Part shown: positions 43,078 through 53,072 of the stretch, in pieces | Position numbering within the stretch: the stretch's first letter is position 1 | Layout: the number at the start of each line of letters is the position of its first letter | DNA from: Cohnella hashimotonis | GTDB lineage: Bacteria; Bacillota; Bacilli; Paenibacillales; Paenibacillaceae | DNA: 64,000 nucleotides | NCBI RefSeq assembly: GCF_030014955.1 | Contig: NZ_JAGRPV010000001.1 | Location: 8,457,501 to 8,521,500 of the forward strand | Reading direction: 5' to 3' | Position numbers and translations under genes: made by a program | Notes under the pieces: generated by a model | The model's input: only the letters and a program-made list of their open reading frames with translations | What the model was told of the DNA's origin: nothing | Databases searched by the model: none

Positions 43078-43197
43078 CCGTTCGCTTCCTCTCGGCGGTC
43101 TTTTAGTAACAATAGGCTGTACAACGGGAATGGATTTATTCGCAAATTCCGTACGTCCGCGCAACCTGAAATTGAACTGCGGTTAACGCCACGCAGG

Positions 43198-44814
43198 TCA
43201 AGTCGAGCTGCGGCCGCGGGCGAATTCAGAGGGCGTTATGCCGGTTTTCTTTTTGAACGTCTTGAAAAAATAGCTGGCGCTATTGAAGCCGCATAAGGCG
43301 GCGATGTCCTTCATATCCTCGCGCCCGTCCTCCAAATACGCCTTGGCCCGCTCGAGGCGGGCGTCGGACAAGTACTCGGCGAAGCCGATCTTGACTTCGT
43401 TTTTAAATAACGTGCTTAAGTATGCGCCGCTGATGCCGATCCGCTCCGCTACTTCGGTGAGCGAGATGCTGTCCGCGAGATGGCTGCGGATATAACGGAT
43501 CGCCTCCGCAGTATACGCCGAGTAGTCTCCTCTTTCGTCGGCCTGCAGCAACTCGAAGTACCGTTCGAACAGCGAACGGAACCACGCCTTGACCTCCTCC
43601 AGCGTCTCGAAGGCGGCAAGACGCTCGTGAGGCGGAACCGCGTCCGCATAGAGCGCCCCCAGCTCCAGGCCATGCTCGCGGATGGCGCGGTGCAGCAGGC
43701 TGAGCAGGTCGTTGAACAGCAGCTGGGAGCCGGCCATGCTGAGCGCCGCCGTCTTGATTCGCGCGAACAGGCCATCCAGAATCGACAGCAGGCCGGCGGC
43801 GTCCCGCGTTTTCAGACAGGCGAGCATGTCTTTCTCCGTCCCGATCTCCAGCCCGGCCAACGCCTCGGTTTCTTGCACGATGGATGCACGCCGCAGCACG
43901 ACGTTTTTCCCCAGATGAAAACGATCCTGCATTTGCTTCTCCGCCTGCTTATAGCTTTGCGGGATATGCGCAGGCGCCGAGCAGGTCGGCCCGATGCTGA
44001 AGCTGGCGGACAGATTCAGGAAGGTCCGCAGACAGCTCGCGATGCGGGATACCGCTTCGCCGACGGCAAGTGCCAGTGCATTCTCGCTTCGTACGTTGGG
44101 GAACGAGAACAGGATGACGAACCGGTCGCCGCCGATGTGGCCGACCGCGCCGTTGCCGAGCTCGCCCGCGACCTCTTCGACAATGTTGAGAATGGAGAAG
44201 CGCTCCAACTCAGCCGCTTTGAGCGTCGAGCGGGACTGCCGGGATCGGTAATCGTCGATCGACAGAAGGACAGGAATGAGCTGTCTGGTATCCAGCTTCA
44301 AGTCCAGCGTCCGGATATGGTGTCCGATCTCCTCCGGGCTGTAATGAAACCCGGCGATTAATTGGGTGATGAACCGGGTTCGCAGCTCCAGCCGCTGGTT
44401 CGCGTCCGTGCGGTCGCCGCCCGTTCGCTGCGGCCGGTCATCGAGCAGCGCCTTGACCCGTGCGAGCGCCGCGGATAACGACGCCGCGTTCAGCCGGTGC
44501 TTGAGCAGGTAGTCGACAGCGCCGTTCTGCAGGGTGCCCTTCACGTATTCGAAGTCGTCGTAGTTGCTGAGCACGATCATTTTGGTGCCCGGATAGCGGC
44601 CGGCAAGCTCGGCCGAGAGCTGTAGGCCGTCCATGACGGGCATGCGCAGATCGGAGACGACCAGCTCCGGCCGCTCCCGTTCGACCAACGCCAGCGCTTC
44701 GGCGCCGTTCGCCGCTTCGCCGCACAGCGAGAAGCCTTGCGCCCGCCAGTCCGACATCAGCTTCAGATTCGTCCGCACGAGCAATTCATCGTCGACCAGC
44801 AGCGCTTTATACAT
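43198..44814 (-). CDS. Response regulator with AraC-type DNA-binding domain
   Basis: A 538-residue YesN-like regulator. Receiver domain with D8/D9 and phospho-acceptor D55 in VVSDLRMP; the conserved lysine is in DYLLKHR, where the usual Pro after Lys is His. The middle part is unassigned and the AraC domain occupies about 437-535 (ISGAYLSTLFKNEV, GFNSASYFFKTFKKKTGITPSEF). Its start overlaps the kinase stop by eight bases, so the pair is coupled. Likely target: the divergent binding-protein operon at 46769. Confidence 0.93.
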   Translation of the reverse strand: MYKALLVDDELLVRTNLKLMSDWRAQGFSLCGEAANGAEALALVERERPELVVSDLRMPVMDGLQLSAELAGRYPGTKMIVLSNYDDFEYVKGTLQNGAVDYLLKHRLNAASLSAALARVKALLDDRPQRTGGDRTDANQRLELRTRFITQLIAGFHYSPEEIGHHIRTLDLKLDTRQLIPVLLSIDDYRSRQSRSTLKAAELERFSILNIVEEVAGELGNGAVGHIGGDRFVILFSFPNVRSENALALAVGEAVSRIASCLRTFLNLSASFSIGPTCSAPAHIPQSYKQAEKQMQDRFHLGKNVVLRRASIVQETEALAGLEIGTEKDMLACLKTRDAAGLLSILDGLFARIKTAALSMAGSQLLFNDLLSLLHRAIREHGLELGALYADAVPPHERLAAFETLEEVKAWFRSLFERYFELLQADERGDYSAYTAEAIRYIRSHLADSISLTEVAERIGISGAYLSTLFKNEVKIGFAEYLSDARLERAKAYLEDGREDMKDIAALCGFNSASYFFKTFKKKTGITPSEFARGRSST

Positions 44815-46609
44815 AACGCATCGCCTCTTCCTCGCTCAGCATTGGAAAGGACATCTCCACCGCCGTAAACCGCTGCGCCTCGCTCCAGATGCTTAAGCCG
44901 TACGGTTCCCCGAACAAGGTGCGAATCCGGGACCGGACGTTGGCAAGTCCGATATGATCGGCGCCCCGGGCCGAGGCTTCAGGCGCTTCGAGCGCTTTGA
45001 GCTGCGCCGGACTCATGCCGACGCCGTTGTCCTGCACGCGAACCTTGAGCTGCGCGTCGCTCGTGAACAGCTTGATCTGGATAGCCCCCTGCGTCTTCAG
45101 CGGCGCGATGCCGTGCAGCAGCGCGTTCTCCGCGATCGGCTGAAGCAGCATCTTCGGAATCATCAGCTTGCCGACGCCCTCCTCCAGACTGAAATGAACC
45201 GCGAATTTGTCGCTGTACCGGAACTTTTGAATGCTGAAGTAGCTGCGCAGGCAATCCATCTCCTCGTCGACGCTGACGAACGGCCGCCCGTCCATCTGCG
45301 CGTGCATCAGACCGGACAGCGACTCGGCGACCAGCTTGATGTTGTCGGCACCCTGCAGGATCGACAGGAACTTGATCGTATTCAGCGTATTGTGCAGGAA
45401 ATGCGGATTGATCTGCGCCTGCAGCGCCCGGATCTCCGCCCGGCTGCGCTCGCGCTCGGTCGAGCGAACTTCGGCGACGAGGTCGCTCATGCGGCGGGTC
45501 ATGGAATTGAACTGATGGTACAGCTGGCCGATCTCATCCTGCGACTTGGTCTCGATCGCGACGTCGAGGTTGTTTTTGGCGACCTCCTTCAGCGCCCGAC
45601 CCAGCCGCAGCAGATTGCGGGTGAGGAGCGAGGACATGGACAGGATGAGCAGGACGGCGACGGCGGAAAACAGCAGCGAGACGTTCAGCATCTTGTCGCG
45701 CGTAGAGGAGGAGTCCGCGAGCAGACTGGCCTTGGGAATCAGCACCATCGTCGTCCATTTGGTGAAGGCGGAGGTGCGATACACCGCGAACGTATTTCCC
45801 GTCGACAGGCGGGCGTAGAAGCTGCCCCCGTCGGCATCCGGGCGCGAGACGAGGCGTTCAAGATCGGAGGGAGCCAGGCCGAGGTCCGGCTGTTCGAGCA
45901 CGGGCTGACCCGTTCGCGTATTAAAGATGAGCATACGGCCGGCATTGCGGATGTTGGTGGCGAAAAGGTCCTCGACGATCTCGTAGTCGACGTCCGCGGC
46001 GACGAAGCCGATCGCCCGCCCGCCGCTGCGGATCGGCCGCGCGATCGTAATAACCTTGCCCTTCTGCGGGTCCGCGCTGCTGCCAAGACGCGGATTCAAG
46101 TGGGGAGGCAGCAGCAGCGCTTCGTTCTCCATGCCTGTCAGTTCGCCGAACGAAGGCTGAGAACGCAGCGCGTCGAACGGGGTCGTCACGCCGTACTCGA
46201 TGGTGTGCCCCTCCAGATCGGAGAGGGTGACGCCGGTCAAATAATGCTTGAACATCGATACGTTGACCAGATAGTCCTGAATTTCCCGCTCGATATGGAT
46301 CAGTTCCACCTTGTCCATCGTGTCGTACTGCTCGATATACTTGCGCACGAGATCGTTCATGTATTCGCCGGTGTCGACGGAGAGCAGCGCGACGATCTTG
46401 TCGATGTCGCGCAGCGACGTCTCCAGATTGTCGCTCGAAACGTTGATCATAGCCGCCGCGGCCTGTCCCGCCTGCCGCTCGGCATCGGCCGTCGAGTTGG
46501 CGTACCACATGTATACGGTTACGGACATAAACGTGACGAACAGGAGGAGAATCGCGGCGGACAGCTTGAACTTGATGCTGTTCAGTCGGGTGCGAAGCGG
46601 CCGGTGCAT
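44807..46609 (-). CDS. Two-component sensor histidine kinase, YesM-like
   Basis: A 600-residue kinase with helices near 14-36 and 308-330, a double-Cache-like extracellular sensor, a HAMP linker, and the phospho-acceptor H403 in INPHFLHNTL (Tyr of the usual HFLYN is His). The ATPase has MLLQPIAENALLHG, VQDNGVGM and HIGLANV. GGGAG lies nine bases before the ATG at 46609; ATG 46618 touches that site. It is divergent from the sugar-binding gene it should control. Confidence 0.92.
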   Translation of the reverse strand: MHRPLRTRLNSIKFKLSAAILLLFVTFMSVTVYMWYANSTADAERQAGQAAAAMINVSSDNLETSLRDIDKIVALLSVDTGEYMNDLVRKYIEQYDTMDKVELIHIEREIQDYLVNVSMFKHYLTGVTLSDLEGHTIEYGVTTPFDALRSQPSFGELTGMENEALLLPPHLNPRLGSSADPQKGKVITIARPIRSGGRAIGFVAADVDYEIVEDLFATNIRNAGRMLIFNTRTGQPVLEQPDLGLAPSDLERLVSRPDADGGSFYARLSTGNTFAVYRTSAFTKWTTMVLIPKASLLADSSSTRDKMLNVSLLFSAVAVLLILSMSSLLTRNLLRLGRALKEVAKNNLDVAIETKSQDEIGQLYHQFNSMTRRMSDLVAEVRSTERERSRAEIRALQAQINPHFLHNTLNTIKFLSILQGADNIKLVAESLSGLMHAQMDGRPFVSVDEEMDCLRSYFSIQKFRYSDKFAVHFSLEEGVGKLMIPKMLLQPIAENALLHGIAPLKTQGAIQIKLFTSDAQLKVRVQDNGVGMSPAQLKALEAPEASARGADHIGLANVRSRIRTLFGEPYGLSIWSEAQRFTAVEMSFPMLSEEEAMRYV

Positions 46610-46768
46610 CGGTGTCATCTCCCAATCGCGTCGCTTCTCTCGCGAAGTAATGGCGCGGATATTTAATAAAAATAAAGCGTTTTTAAAAAAAATACAATCC
46701 TTCCGCCTCCGAATCTTCGCTATATTCAAAGTGCGAAAACAAACAACCGACAAGGGGCGAAACAAAAA

Positions 46769-48175
46769 ATGCAACAAAGGCGGCTGCATAAAAAAGCGTT
46801 GTTCCTGACCGCGCTCTCGGCGACGATGGCGTTCTCGCTGGCGGCGTGCGGAGCGAACGGAAAAAACGAAGGCGCGTCTCCGGCAACCTCGACAGCGCCG
46901 GCATCCTCGTCGGCCTCCCAAACGGCGCAGGCATCGGATTCGGCCGGCAGCAAGCCGCAGGAGGTCAAGACGCTGTCGCTGCTCATGTTCACCGATTGGT
47001 ACACGCCGGGCTGGCAGGCACTGGAGAAGTACATCGGCGATCATGCCTCCGAGCTCGGCTTCAAGCTGGACATTCAGAAGATTGCCGGCGGCAGCCAGGG
47101 CGAGCAGCTGCTGAAGACGAAGATCGCCACCAACGATCTGCCGGACCTGCTGCAAAACTACGGGCCGAAATGGATGGATCAGAACGCGGACGCGCTCGAC
47201 AAGCTCGTCGATCTGACGGGGCTCGCCAGCTACGCGGATTACGACGAGAGCGCGATGGACGGCGTTTACAAGTACAAAGGCAAGTATTATTCCGTGCCGA
47301 TCGACGCGACGACCTTGATGGGCGTGTTCTACAACAAGAAGGTGTTCGCCGATCTGAACCTGACGGTTCCGAAAACATGGGACGAGTTCCTGGCGGTGTG
47401 CGAGAAGATCAAGGAAGCGGGCAAGACGCCGGTCTACTACTCCGGCAAGGATACGTGGACGCTTCAGACGGTTCCGCACTTCGGCTTCTCGCAGGATATC
47501 GTGCAGAGCGGCAAGTCTTTCCCTGACTTCTGGCAGGACATGAACACGAACAAGAAGCATTACGCGGATCTGACGAACTTCATCGACACGATCAAAAAGT
47601 CCAAGGACCTGATCGACAAAGGCTACGTCAACAAGTCGTATCTGTCCGATACGTACGATTCCGCGCAGCAGGCGATCGCGGACGGCACGGCGGCGATGCA
47701 CGTGAACGGCACCTGGTTCATCGGGGAGATCATCAAGAAGTTCCCGGACAAGGTGAACGACATCGGCGCGTTCCCGTTCCCGCTCAACGGCGACAACTAC
47801 GTCAATATCTCGCCGCCGGGCTCCTTGTCGGTGACGACCTCCGCGAAGGACGTCGAGCTGGCCAAACGCGCGGTCGACTTCATCGCTTCGGCGCAAGCGC
47901 AGCAAATTTTCGCCGAAGCGCAGCCGGGCATCTACCTGAACAAAAAGGTGGAAGTAGCGCTGTCGCCGGCGATCGCCGACCTGAACGCGGCGCTCAAGGA
48001 CGGCAAGGGCATTCTGCACTGGCAGGGCAACGGAGAGCTGTATCCGTACGGCTCGTTCGACAAGTTCATGCAGGATTACTACGCCGGAGGCAAGACTGCG
48101 GAGCAGGTGGCGCAGGCGCTCGATCAGGAAACGGCCAAAAACGCGAAGGCCAAAGACGATCCGAACTGGAAATAA
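46769..48175 (+). CDS. Sugar ABC transporter substrate-binding lipoprotein
   Basis: A 468-residue lipoprotein with lipobox LAAC (C27) and a Ser/Ala/Thr linker. The fold is SBP_bac_1/8 type: SLLMFTDWYTPGW, LPDLLQNYGPKWMD, YYSVPIDATTLMGVFYNKKVF, and GTAAMHVNGTWFIGEI. The divergent kinase at 46609 and two permeases downstream make this a complete importer apart from the ATPase. The 160-base divergent region 46610-46768 is AT-rich and has a weak cre-like ATAAAGCGTTTTTA near 46672. Confidence 0.92.
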   Translation: MQQRRLHKKALFLTALSATMAFSLAACGANGKNEGASPATSTAPASSSASQTAQASDSAGSKPQEVKTLSLLMFTDWYTPGWQALEKYIGDHASELGFKLDIQKIAGGSQGEQLLKTKIATNDLPDLLQNYGPKWMDQNADALDKLVDLTGLASYADYDESAMDGVYKYKGKYYSVPIDATTLMGVFYNKKVFADLNLTVPKTWDEFLAVCEKIKEAGKTPVYYSGKDTWTLQTVPHFGFSQDIVQSGKSFPDFWQDMNTNKKHYADLTNFIDTIKKSKDLIDKGYVNKSYLSDTYDSAQQAIADGTAAMHVNGTWFIGEIIKKFPDKVNDIGAFPFPLNGDNYVNISPPGSLSVTTSAKDVELAKRAVDFIASAQAQQIFAEAQPGIYLNKKVEVALSPAIADLNAALKDGKGILHWQGNGELYPYGSFDKFMQDYYAGGKTAEQVAQALDQETAKNAKAKDDPNWK

Positions 48176-48181
48176 AGCCGG

Positions 48182-48213
48182 TCGCCCCTCTCTCCATTCC
48201 CCGGGAGGGGCGA
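48182..48213 (+). terminator. Intercistronic hairpin between binding protein and permease genes
   Basis: A perfect 9-bp stem (48182-48190 with 48205-48213) with a 14-base loop and no clear T-run. Placed like the processing or partial-termination hairpins that keep binding protein in excess. Confidence 0.6.
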
Positions 48214-48241
48214 TTCCTTACACAAATAGGAGCGGAGCAAG

Positions 48242-49123
48242 ATGAAACCAACTAAAAACAAGCCTTACACGTATACGCTCATCCTGCCGGGCATGCTGCT
48301 GTACGCCGTATTTTTCCTCGTGCCGTCGCTCTTCGGGGGCGTGCTCTCGTTTGCGAACATCGGCCGCTTTTCTTTCTCGGACATCCGCTTCACGGGCTGG
48401 ACCAACTACATGAATGTGCTCACCGACGATTATCTGAGCGCGGCCATCCGCAATTCGTTTGTCTTCGCCTTCGCCACGACGCTGCTCAAGGTCGGCATCG
48501 GCACGGCGCTCGCCGTCTTCCTCAACCGCAGGCTGCGCACGACCAACTATTTGCGTACGGTGGCTTTCCTGCCGGCGGTGCTCAGCACGGTGGCGGTCGG
48601 CGTCTTCTTTACCTCGGCGATGCATCCGACGAACGGAATGATCAACCGCTTTTTGCACGCCGTCGGCCTCGGCGCGATCGCGCCGGACTGGCTGACCGAT
48701 CCGCATCTGGCCATCTATTCGCTCGTCGGCATCGAGACGTGGAAGTGGTCGGGCTTCACGATGGCGATCGTGCTGGCGGGATTGCAGTCGATCTCCAAGG
48801 ACTACTACGAAAGCGCCAATCTAGAGGGCGCCTCCGAATGGCAGCAATTCCGATCGATTACGTTCCCGCTTGTGCTCCCCTACTTCAACAACGCGCTGAT
48901 CGTCAACCTGATCGGCGGGCTGAAAGTGTTCGACCTCGTGCAAGCGGTGACGCAAGGCGGTCCCGGCTCGGCGACGGAGGTGTTCGGCACGCTGGTGTTC
49001 AAGTCGTTCGGCAGCGGCCGGCTAGGCGAAGGCGCGGCCGCGAGCATCCTGCTGTCGCTGATCGTCATCGCGATCACGCTGCCGACGTGGAAGCTGATCG
49101 CGCGCAAGGAGGTGGAGCTATGA
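48242..49123 (+). CDS. Sugar ABC transporter permease, MalF/UgpA type
   Basis: A 293-residue membrane subunit with six helices, first YTLILPGMLLYAVFFLVPS, and an EAA loop YESANLEGASEWQQFRSI. AGGAGCGGAGC precedes the ATG. Its stop overlaps the next permease start by four bases (ATGA), indicating translational coupling. Confidence 0.92.
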   Translation: MKPTKNKPYTYTLILPGMLLYAVFFLVPSLFGGVLSFANIGRFSFSDIRFTGWTNYMNVLTDDYLSAAIRNSFVFAFATTLLKVGIGTALAVFLNRRLRTTNYLRTVAFLPAVLSTVAVGVFFTSAMHPTNGMINRFLHAVGLGAIAPDWLTDPHLAIYSLVGIETWKWSGFTMAIVLAGLQSISKDYYESANLEGASEWQQFRSITFPLVLPYFNNALIVNLIGGLKVFDLVQAVTQGGPGSATEVFGTLVFKSFGSGRLGEGAAASILLSLIVIAITLPTWKLIARKEVEL

Positions 49124-49938
49124 GCCGCAAGCGGCCGCGGTGGGCCGCGGAGGCGGCCGGGCTGCTCCTCAGCCTGCTCGTCGTCGTCCCGCTTTATTTT
49201 ATCGTCGTCAATTCGTTCAAGGACAAAGCCAGCGCGGCGGCCATGAGCCTCGCGCTGCCGAGGAAGTGGTTCCTCCTCTCCAACTATGCCGAGATGATCG
49301 ACGCTGGCGGCGTGCTCACCGGGCTGAGAAACAGCGCGATCGTCACGTTCGCCACCGTGGCGCTGCTCATCGTGCTCTGCTCGATGACCGCCTTTACCCT
49401 TCAGCGCAAAAACACGCGGATGTCCGGTCTGCTCTATTTGCTCATTTTGCTCGGCTTGATGATCCCGCTGCAGATCATTCCCGCGTATTTCATCACGTAC
49501 TATCTGCATGTCAAGACGTATCTGGCGGCCGTTGTCATGCTGGCGGTGACGAATTTCTCGTTCGGCACTTTCCTGTACACCGGGTTTTACAAGAGCATTC
49601 CGCGCGAGATCGACGAATCGGCCATCGTGGACGGGGTCGGGCCTTACCGCCTGTTCTTCGGCATCATTTTCCCGCTTCTGCGGCCGGTGACCGTCACGCT
49701 GGTCATCATTTCATTTATGGGCGTCTGGAACGACTTCGGCATTACGATCTACTTCCTGAACAGCCCCCGCAACTATACGGTGACGCTGACCATCTTCAAC
49801 TTCCTGGGTACGTACAGCTCGGACTGGAACCTGATCTTCGCCAACGTCGTGCTGGTCTCGGCGCCCGTCGTTATCGTCTATTTGCTGCTGCAGCGCTACA
49901 TCATCGACGGCATGACCGCAGGTTCCGTCAAAGGATAA
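49120..49938 (+). CDS. Sugar ABC transporter permease, MalG/UgpE type
   Basis: A 272-residue subunit whose EAA loop is IDESAIVDGVGPYRLFFGI and whose end reads QRYIIDGMTAGSVKG. GGAGGTGGAG lies inside the upstream gene just before its ATG. It completes the importer with the lipoprotein at 46769; hydrolases for the imported sugar follow directly. Confidence 0.92.
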   Translation: MSRKRPRWAAEAAGLLLSLLVVVPLYFIVVNSFKDKASAAAMSLALPRKWFLLSNYAEMIDAGGVLTGLRNSAIVTFATVALLIVLCSMTAFTLQRKNTRMSGLLYLLILLGLMIPLQIIPAYFITYYLHVKTYLAAVVMLAVTNFSFGTFLYTGFYKSIPREIDESAIVDGVGPYRLFFGIIFPLLRPVTVTLVIISFMGVWNDFGITIYFLNSPRNYTVTLTIFNFLGTYSSDWNLIFANVVLVSAPVVIVYLLLQRYIIDGMTAGSVKG

Positions 49939-49953
49939 AGGGGAGAAGACGAA

Positions 49954-51990
49954 GTGTTCGAACAAAAAGGAGCAGGCTACCGGATCAGGCTCGGCGGAGC
50001 CGACATCGCGGTCGAAGGCGAAGCGATGACGCTCGCGCTGGGTGGAAAGACGTACGCGGTCTGCTTAAGGCCGGTACTGGACGGCTTCAAGCTGCCGATC
50101 TCGGGATGGACGCAAGAAGGCGGTGCGTTGCTCGGGGAACTGTCGGACTGCGGCTATCGCGTCAAGCTGACGGCGGGCGCGTCCTGGCTTGAATATACGA
50201 TCGACGGATCCAGCTCGCTGCACGGAGAGATCCGCTATTTTGCCGGCACGGAGCTGGTCGATTCCGTCGTTCGCGGCTTTCTGCCCGACCATTACAACCG
50301 GGTGTTCCAGCCGGGCGAATCGGCCGAATTCGTATTCAGCGCGACGGCCAAGGAATCGCAGTTCGACCGCGGGCTGGAGCGGATCTGGATGACTTGCCCG
50401 GCGCCGAAGACGCTGGCGTTTCGGGATAAATGGGTGGAGGCCGGTCCGTGGTGGGGCATCGTCGTGCCTGACCCGCTTCCCGTCCGCGAGACGGTGGCGA
50501 CGTTCCGGCAGGGCCGCTTCGATATCGCGTTCACCCATTTTTACGGTGCCGCGTACGAGGGTCGTTTTCCCCGGGTGCAGTTCCATTTCGGACTCGAAAC
50601 AGAAGACGCGGTGCTGGATCGCTATGTGGCTTATTACAGAGATAACGGATACCTGCGGGAAAGGGGCGAATGGTTCGATTGGTGGAACCGGCCGATTTTC
50701 TGCACCTGGGGGCAGCAGGAATATCTCGAGCTTAGCTGCGACTTCGAGCGCAATCCGCTGACGGCGGACACGTTGATGGATTGGGTCGTAAGCCTGGAGG
50801 AGAAGACGGGCGGCCATCCGTTTACGCTGATCGTCGATTCGCACTGGTTCGATCATTACGGGGAATACGGCGTGCATCCGCAGAGGTTCGGCGATACGGC
50901 CCGTTTCCGCCGGCTGATCGAATCCGTCAAGGCGCGCGGTCACAAGGTCGTGCTCTGGTACACGCCGCTATGGGTGTCGAAGACGTCCCGTATCGTGCGC
51001 GAGCATCCGGAGTGGCTGGTGAAAACCCTGGAGGGGGAGCCGGCCCGCGTCACGAACACCGAAATCTACGACTACGTCTACTTGCTCGATTGCTCGCGCC
51101 GGGACGTGCGGGCGCATATCCGCAGCACCGTGCGTTACCTGCTGTCAGACGAGGCTGACGGCCTGAATGCCGACGGCTTCAAGATCGACATGAACTACTA
51201 CGGTCCGGTCGGCGGCAAGCATGCGATCGACAATTACGAATGGGGCATCGGCGAAAAGCTCTGGTACGAGCTCGTCCGGTTCATCGGCACGGAGGCGGCT
51301 GCGGTCAAGGCGGATGCGCTTCTGACGCTGAGCGGGGCGGAGCCGTACTTGCAGCCGTGGGCGCCGGCGCAGCGGCTGAACGATCTGTTCCCCGTCGTGC
51401 CGGAGTCGCCCGATCCGTGGTACCGCCGGGCCGCGCTCGTGAGTAAGATGCTCCCCGGCGTGCTGATCGACGTGGACGGCTGGCCGAGTACGCGAACCCG
51501 GTCCGCCGAGTATTGGATGGTGTCGCCGACCTTCGGCGTGCCGGTCACCTACCATCTTGATGGCTTCGATAACAAAGAGAAGCTTAGCGACGCCGACTTC
51601 GCGCGAATGCGGGCGGCCTGGAACGTCTATGCGAACGCGCCGGTCAAGGCGGACATGGCGCTGCATATCGATCCGGATCGCCGGGTGTTCTACCGGACGT
51701 ACGGGTCGGGACCGCTGGCGGGCTTCTACGCGGCGCTGGCGATGCATAGCTGCTGTCTCGTCACCTACGGCGAGCGATGGATGATGGCGGCCTCGATCGC
51801 GGACATGACGGTGGAGGTGCCGGTGCCGCCGGGCCGTACGATTAGCGCCGCCTGCAAGCGGCTGCCGGGAGGTGATGTGCCGATCGTCTGGGAGGAGGAT
51901 CGCGAGGCCGGAACCGTTCGATTCAGAATTGAGGATTGCGGCAGGGGCATCGAAGCGTTCGTATTGGAATTCGCGCAGGTTGACGGTTAA
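49954..51990 (+). CDS. Putative alpha-glycosidase, GH31/GH36-like (clan GH-D)
   Basis: A cytosolic enzyme of 678 residues starting at a GTG that follows AAGGGGAG. An N-terminal beta-sandwich leads to a TIM barrel with PFTLIVDSHWFDHYGEYG, KARGHKVVLWYTPLWVSK and ADGFKIDMNYYGP, where the K410-x-D412 pair fits the KxD nucleophile motif of GH36-like alpha-galactosidases rather than the WxDMNE of GH31. LIDVDGWPS may hold the acid. The sequence is too diverged to fix the family by eye. It directly follows the permeases, so the imported oligosaccharide is its substrate. Confidence 0.7.
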   Translation: MFEQKGAGYRIRLGGADIAVEGEAMTLALGGKTYAVCLRPVLDGFKLPISGWTQEGGALLGELSDCGYRVKLTAGASWLEYTIDGSSSLHGEIRYFAGTELVDSVVRGFLPDHYNRVFQPGESAEFVFSATAKESQFDRGLERIWMTCPAPKTLAFRDKWVEAGPWWGIVVPDPLPVRETVATFRQGRFDIAFTHFYGAAYEGRFPRVQFHFGLETEDAVLDRYVAYYRDNGYLRERGEWFDWWNRPIFCTWGQQEYLELSCDFERNPLTADTLMDWVVSLEEKTGGHPFTLIVDSHWFDHYGEYGVHPQRFGDTARFRRLIESVKARGHKVVLWYTPLWVSKTSRIVREHPEWLVKTLEGEPARVTNTEIYDYVYLLDCSRRDVRAHIRSTVRYLLSDEADGLNADGFKIDMNYYGPVGGKHAIDNYEWGIGEKLWYELVRFIGTEAAAVKADALLTLSGAEPYLQPWAPAQRLNDLFPVVPESPDPWYRRAALVSKMLPGVLIDVDGWPSTRTRSAEYWMVSPTFGVPVTYHLDGFDNKEKLSDADFARMRAAWNVYANAPVKADMALHIDPDRRVFYRTYGSGPLAGFYAALAMHSCCLVTYGERWMMAASIADMTVEVPVPPGRTISAACKRLPGGDVPIVWEEDREAGTVRFRIEDCGRGIEAFVLEFAQVDG

Positions 51991-52005
51991 GGAGGGAATG
52001 GCGGT

Positions 52006-52893
52006 ATGCTGCACAGAAGCGACATTCAAATCCGCGATCCGTTCGTCGTGCCGGTGCCGGAAGAGGGATTGTACTATTTGTACGGCACGACGGATCGTAA
52101 CGCTTGGTCCGGTCCGGGCATCGGCTTCGACGTCTACCGAAGCCGCGATCTGGAGCAGTGGGAGGGGCCGTTCCCGGCGTTCCGGCCCGAAGCCGGGTTC
52201 TGGGGGATCGAAAATTTCTGGGCGCCCGAGGTTCATCGCTGGCGGGGCATGTACTATATGTTCGCCAGCTTCAAGGCGCCCGGACGGCGGCGCGCGACGC
52301 AGATTCTGGCCGCGGACGGGCCGCTCGGCCCGTTCAGGCCCTTGTCTGACCGGCCGGCGACGCCGCCGGACTGGGAATGCCTGGACGGCACCTTGTACGT
52401 GGACCGGCAGGGCGAACCGTGGATCGTATTCTGCCGCGAGTGGCTGCAGGTGACGGACGGCGAGATGTACGCCCTTCGGCTTAGCGGGGACCTGGCCGAG
52501 ACGGTGGGTAAGCCGGTTAAGCTGTTCTCCGCGACGGAGGCGCCGTGGGTGCGGAGCACGGTGTACGAAGCTGAGGGTCAGCCGGACGTTCGCGGCTACG
52601 TGACGGACGGGCCGTTCCTGTTCCGACCGGCCGAGCGGGAGCTGTGGATGCTCTGGTCGAGCCACGGTGCCGAAGGGTATGCGATGGGCATCGCGATGTC
52701 TGCGTCCGGAGAGATTGAAGGGCCGTGGATGCAGGAAGCGCTGCCGTTCTTCCGCCGGGACGGCGGGCACGGGATGCTCTTCGCCGATCTGGAGGGTCGG
52801 CTGACGCTCGCGCTGCACTGCCCGAACCGGACGCCGGACGAGCGCCCCGTATTTTTCCGCGTGAAGACGGAGGGCGGTACGCTTGCGCTATAG
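52006..52893 (+). CDS. GH43-like beta-propeller glycosidase
   Basis: A 295-residue cytosolic enzyme made of a single beta-propeller. D11 in IRDPFVV is the candidate base, D127 in LDGTLYVD the candidate pKa modulator, and the third position reads VTDGPFLF (D201) where classic GH43 enzymes have Glu in an EGP motif. FCREWLQVTDGEMYALRL and APWVRS are seen in arabinosidase-like GH43 relatives. Sixteen bases after the previous gene with AAGGAGG, so same operon. Specificity not assigned. Confidence 0.8.
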   Translation: MLHRSDIQIRDPFVVPVPEEGLYYLYGTTDRNAWSGPGIGFDVYRSRDLEQWEGPFPAFRPEAGFWGIENFWAPEVHRWRGMYYMFASFKAPGRRRATQILAADGPLGPFRPLSDRPATPPDWECLDGTLYVDRQGEPWIVFCREWLQVTDGEMYALRLSGDLAETVGKPVKLFSATEAPWVRSTVYEAEGQPDVRGYVTDGPFLFRPAERELWMLWSSHGAEGYAMGIAMSASGEIEGPWMQEALPFFRRDGGHGMLFADLEGRLTLALHCPNRTPDERPVFFRVKTEGGTLAL

Positions 52894-53017
52894 GAAGACT
52901 GAGACGTTCCGGGAGGATGGGCAGCTCGCGCTGGAGCGGGGCTGGGCGGCGTGGGGCCCGCTTTCCTGCTCCGCCTCAGGCGCTTGCCGGCGTGAAAGGC
53001 CTTTTTTTACATCTTTA

Positions 53018-53031
53018 TGAAAGCGTTTTAT
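53018..53031. promoter_or_regulatory. cre-like site upstream of the secreted beta-helix enzyme
   Basis: TGAAAGCGTTTTAT matches the CcpA site consensus at 12 of 14 positions and lies about 40 bases upstream of the start codon, overlapping the expected promoter. This fits carbon catabolite repression. Confidence 0.5.
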
Positions 53032-53072
53032 ATTAATGATCCTCATTACTTCATATCAGGAGGTAAATCGCT

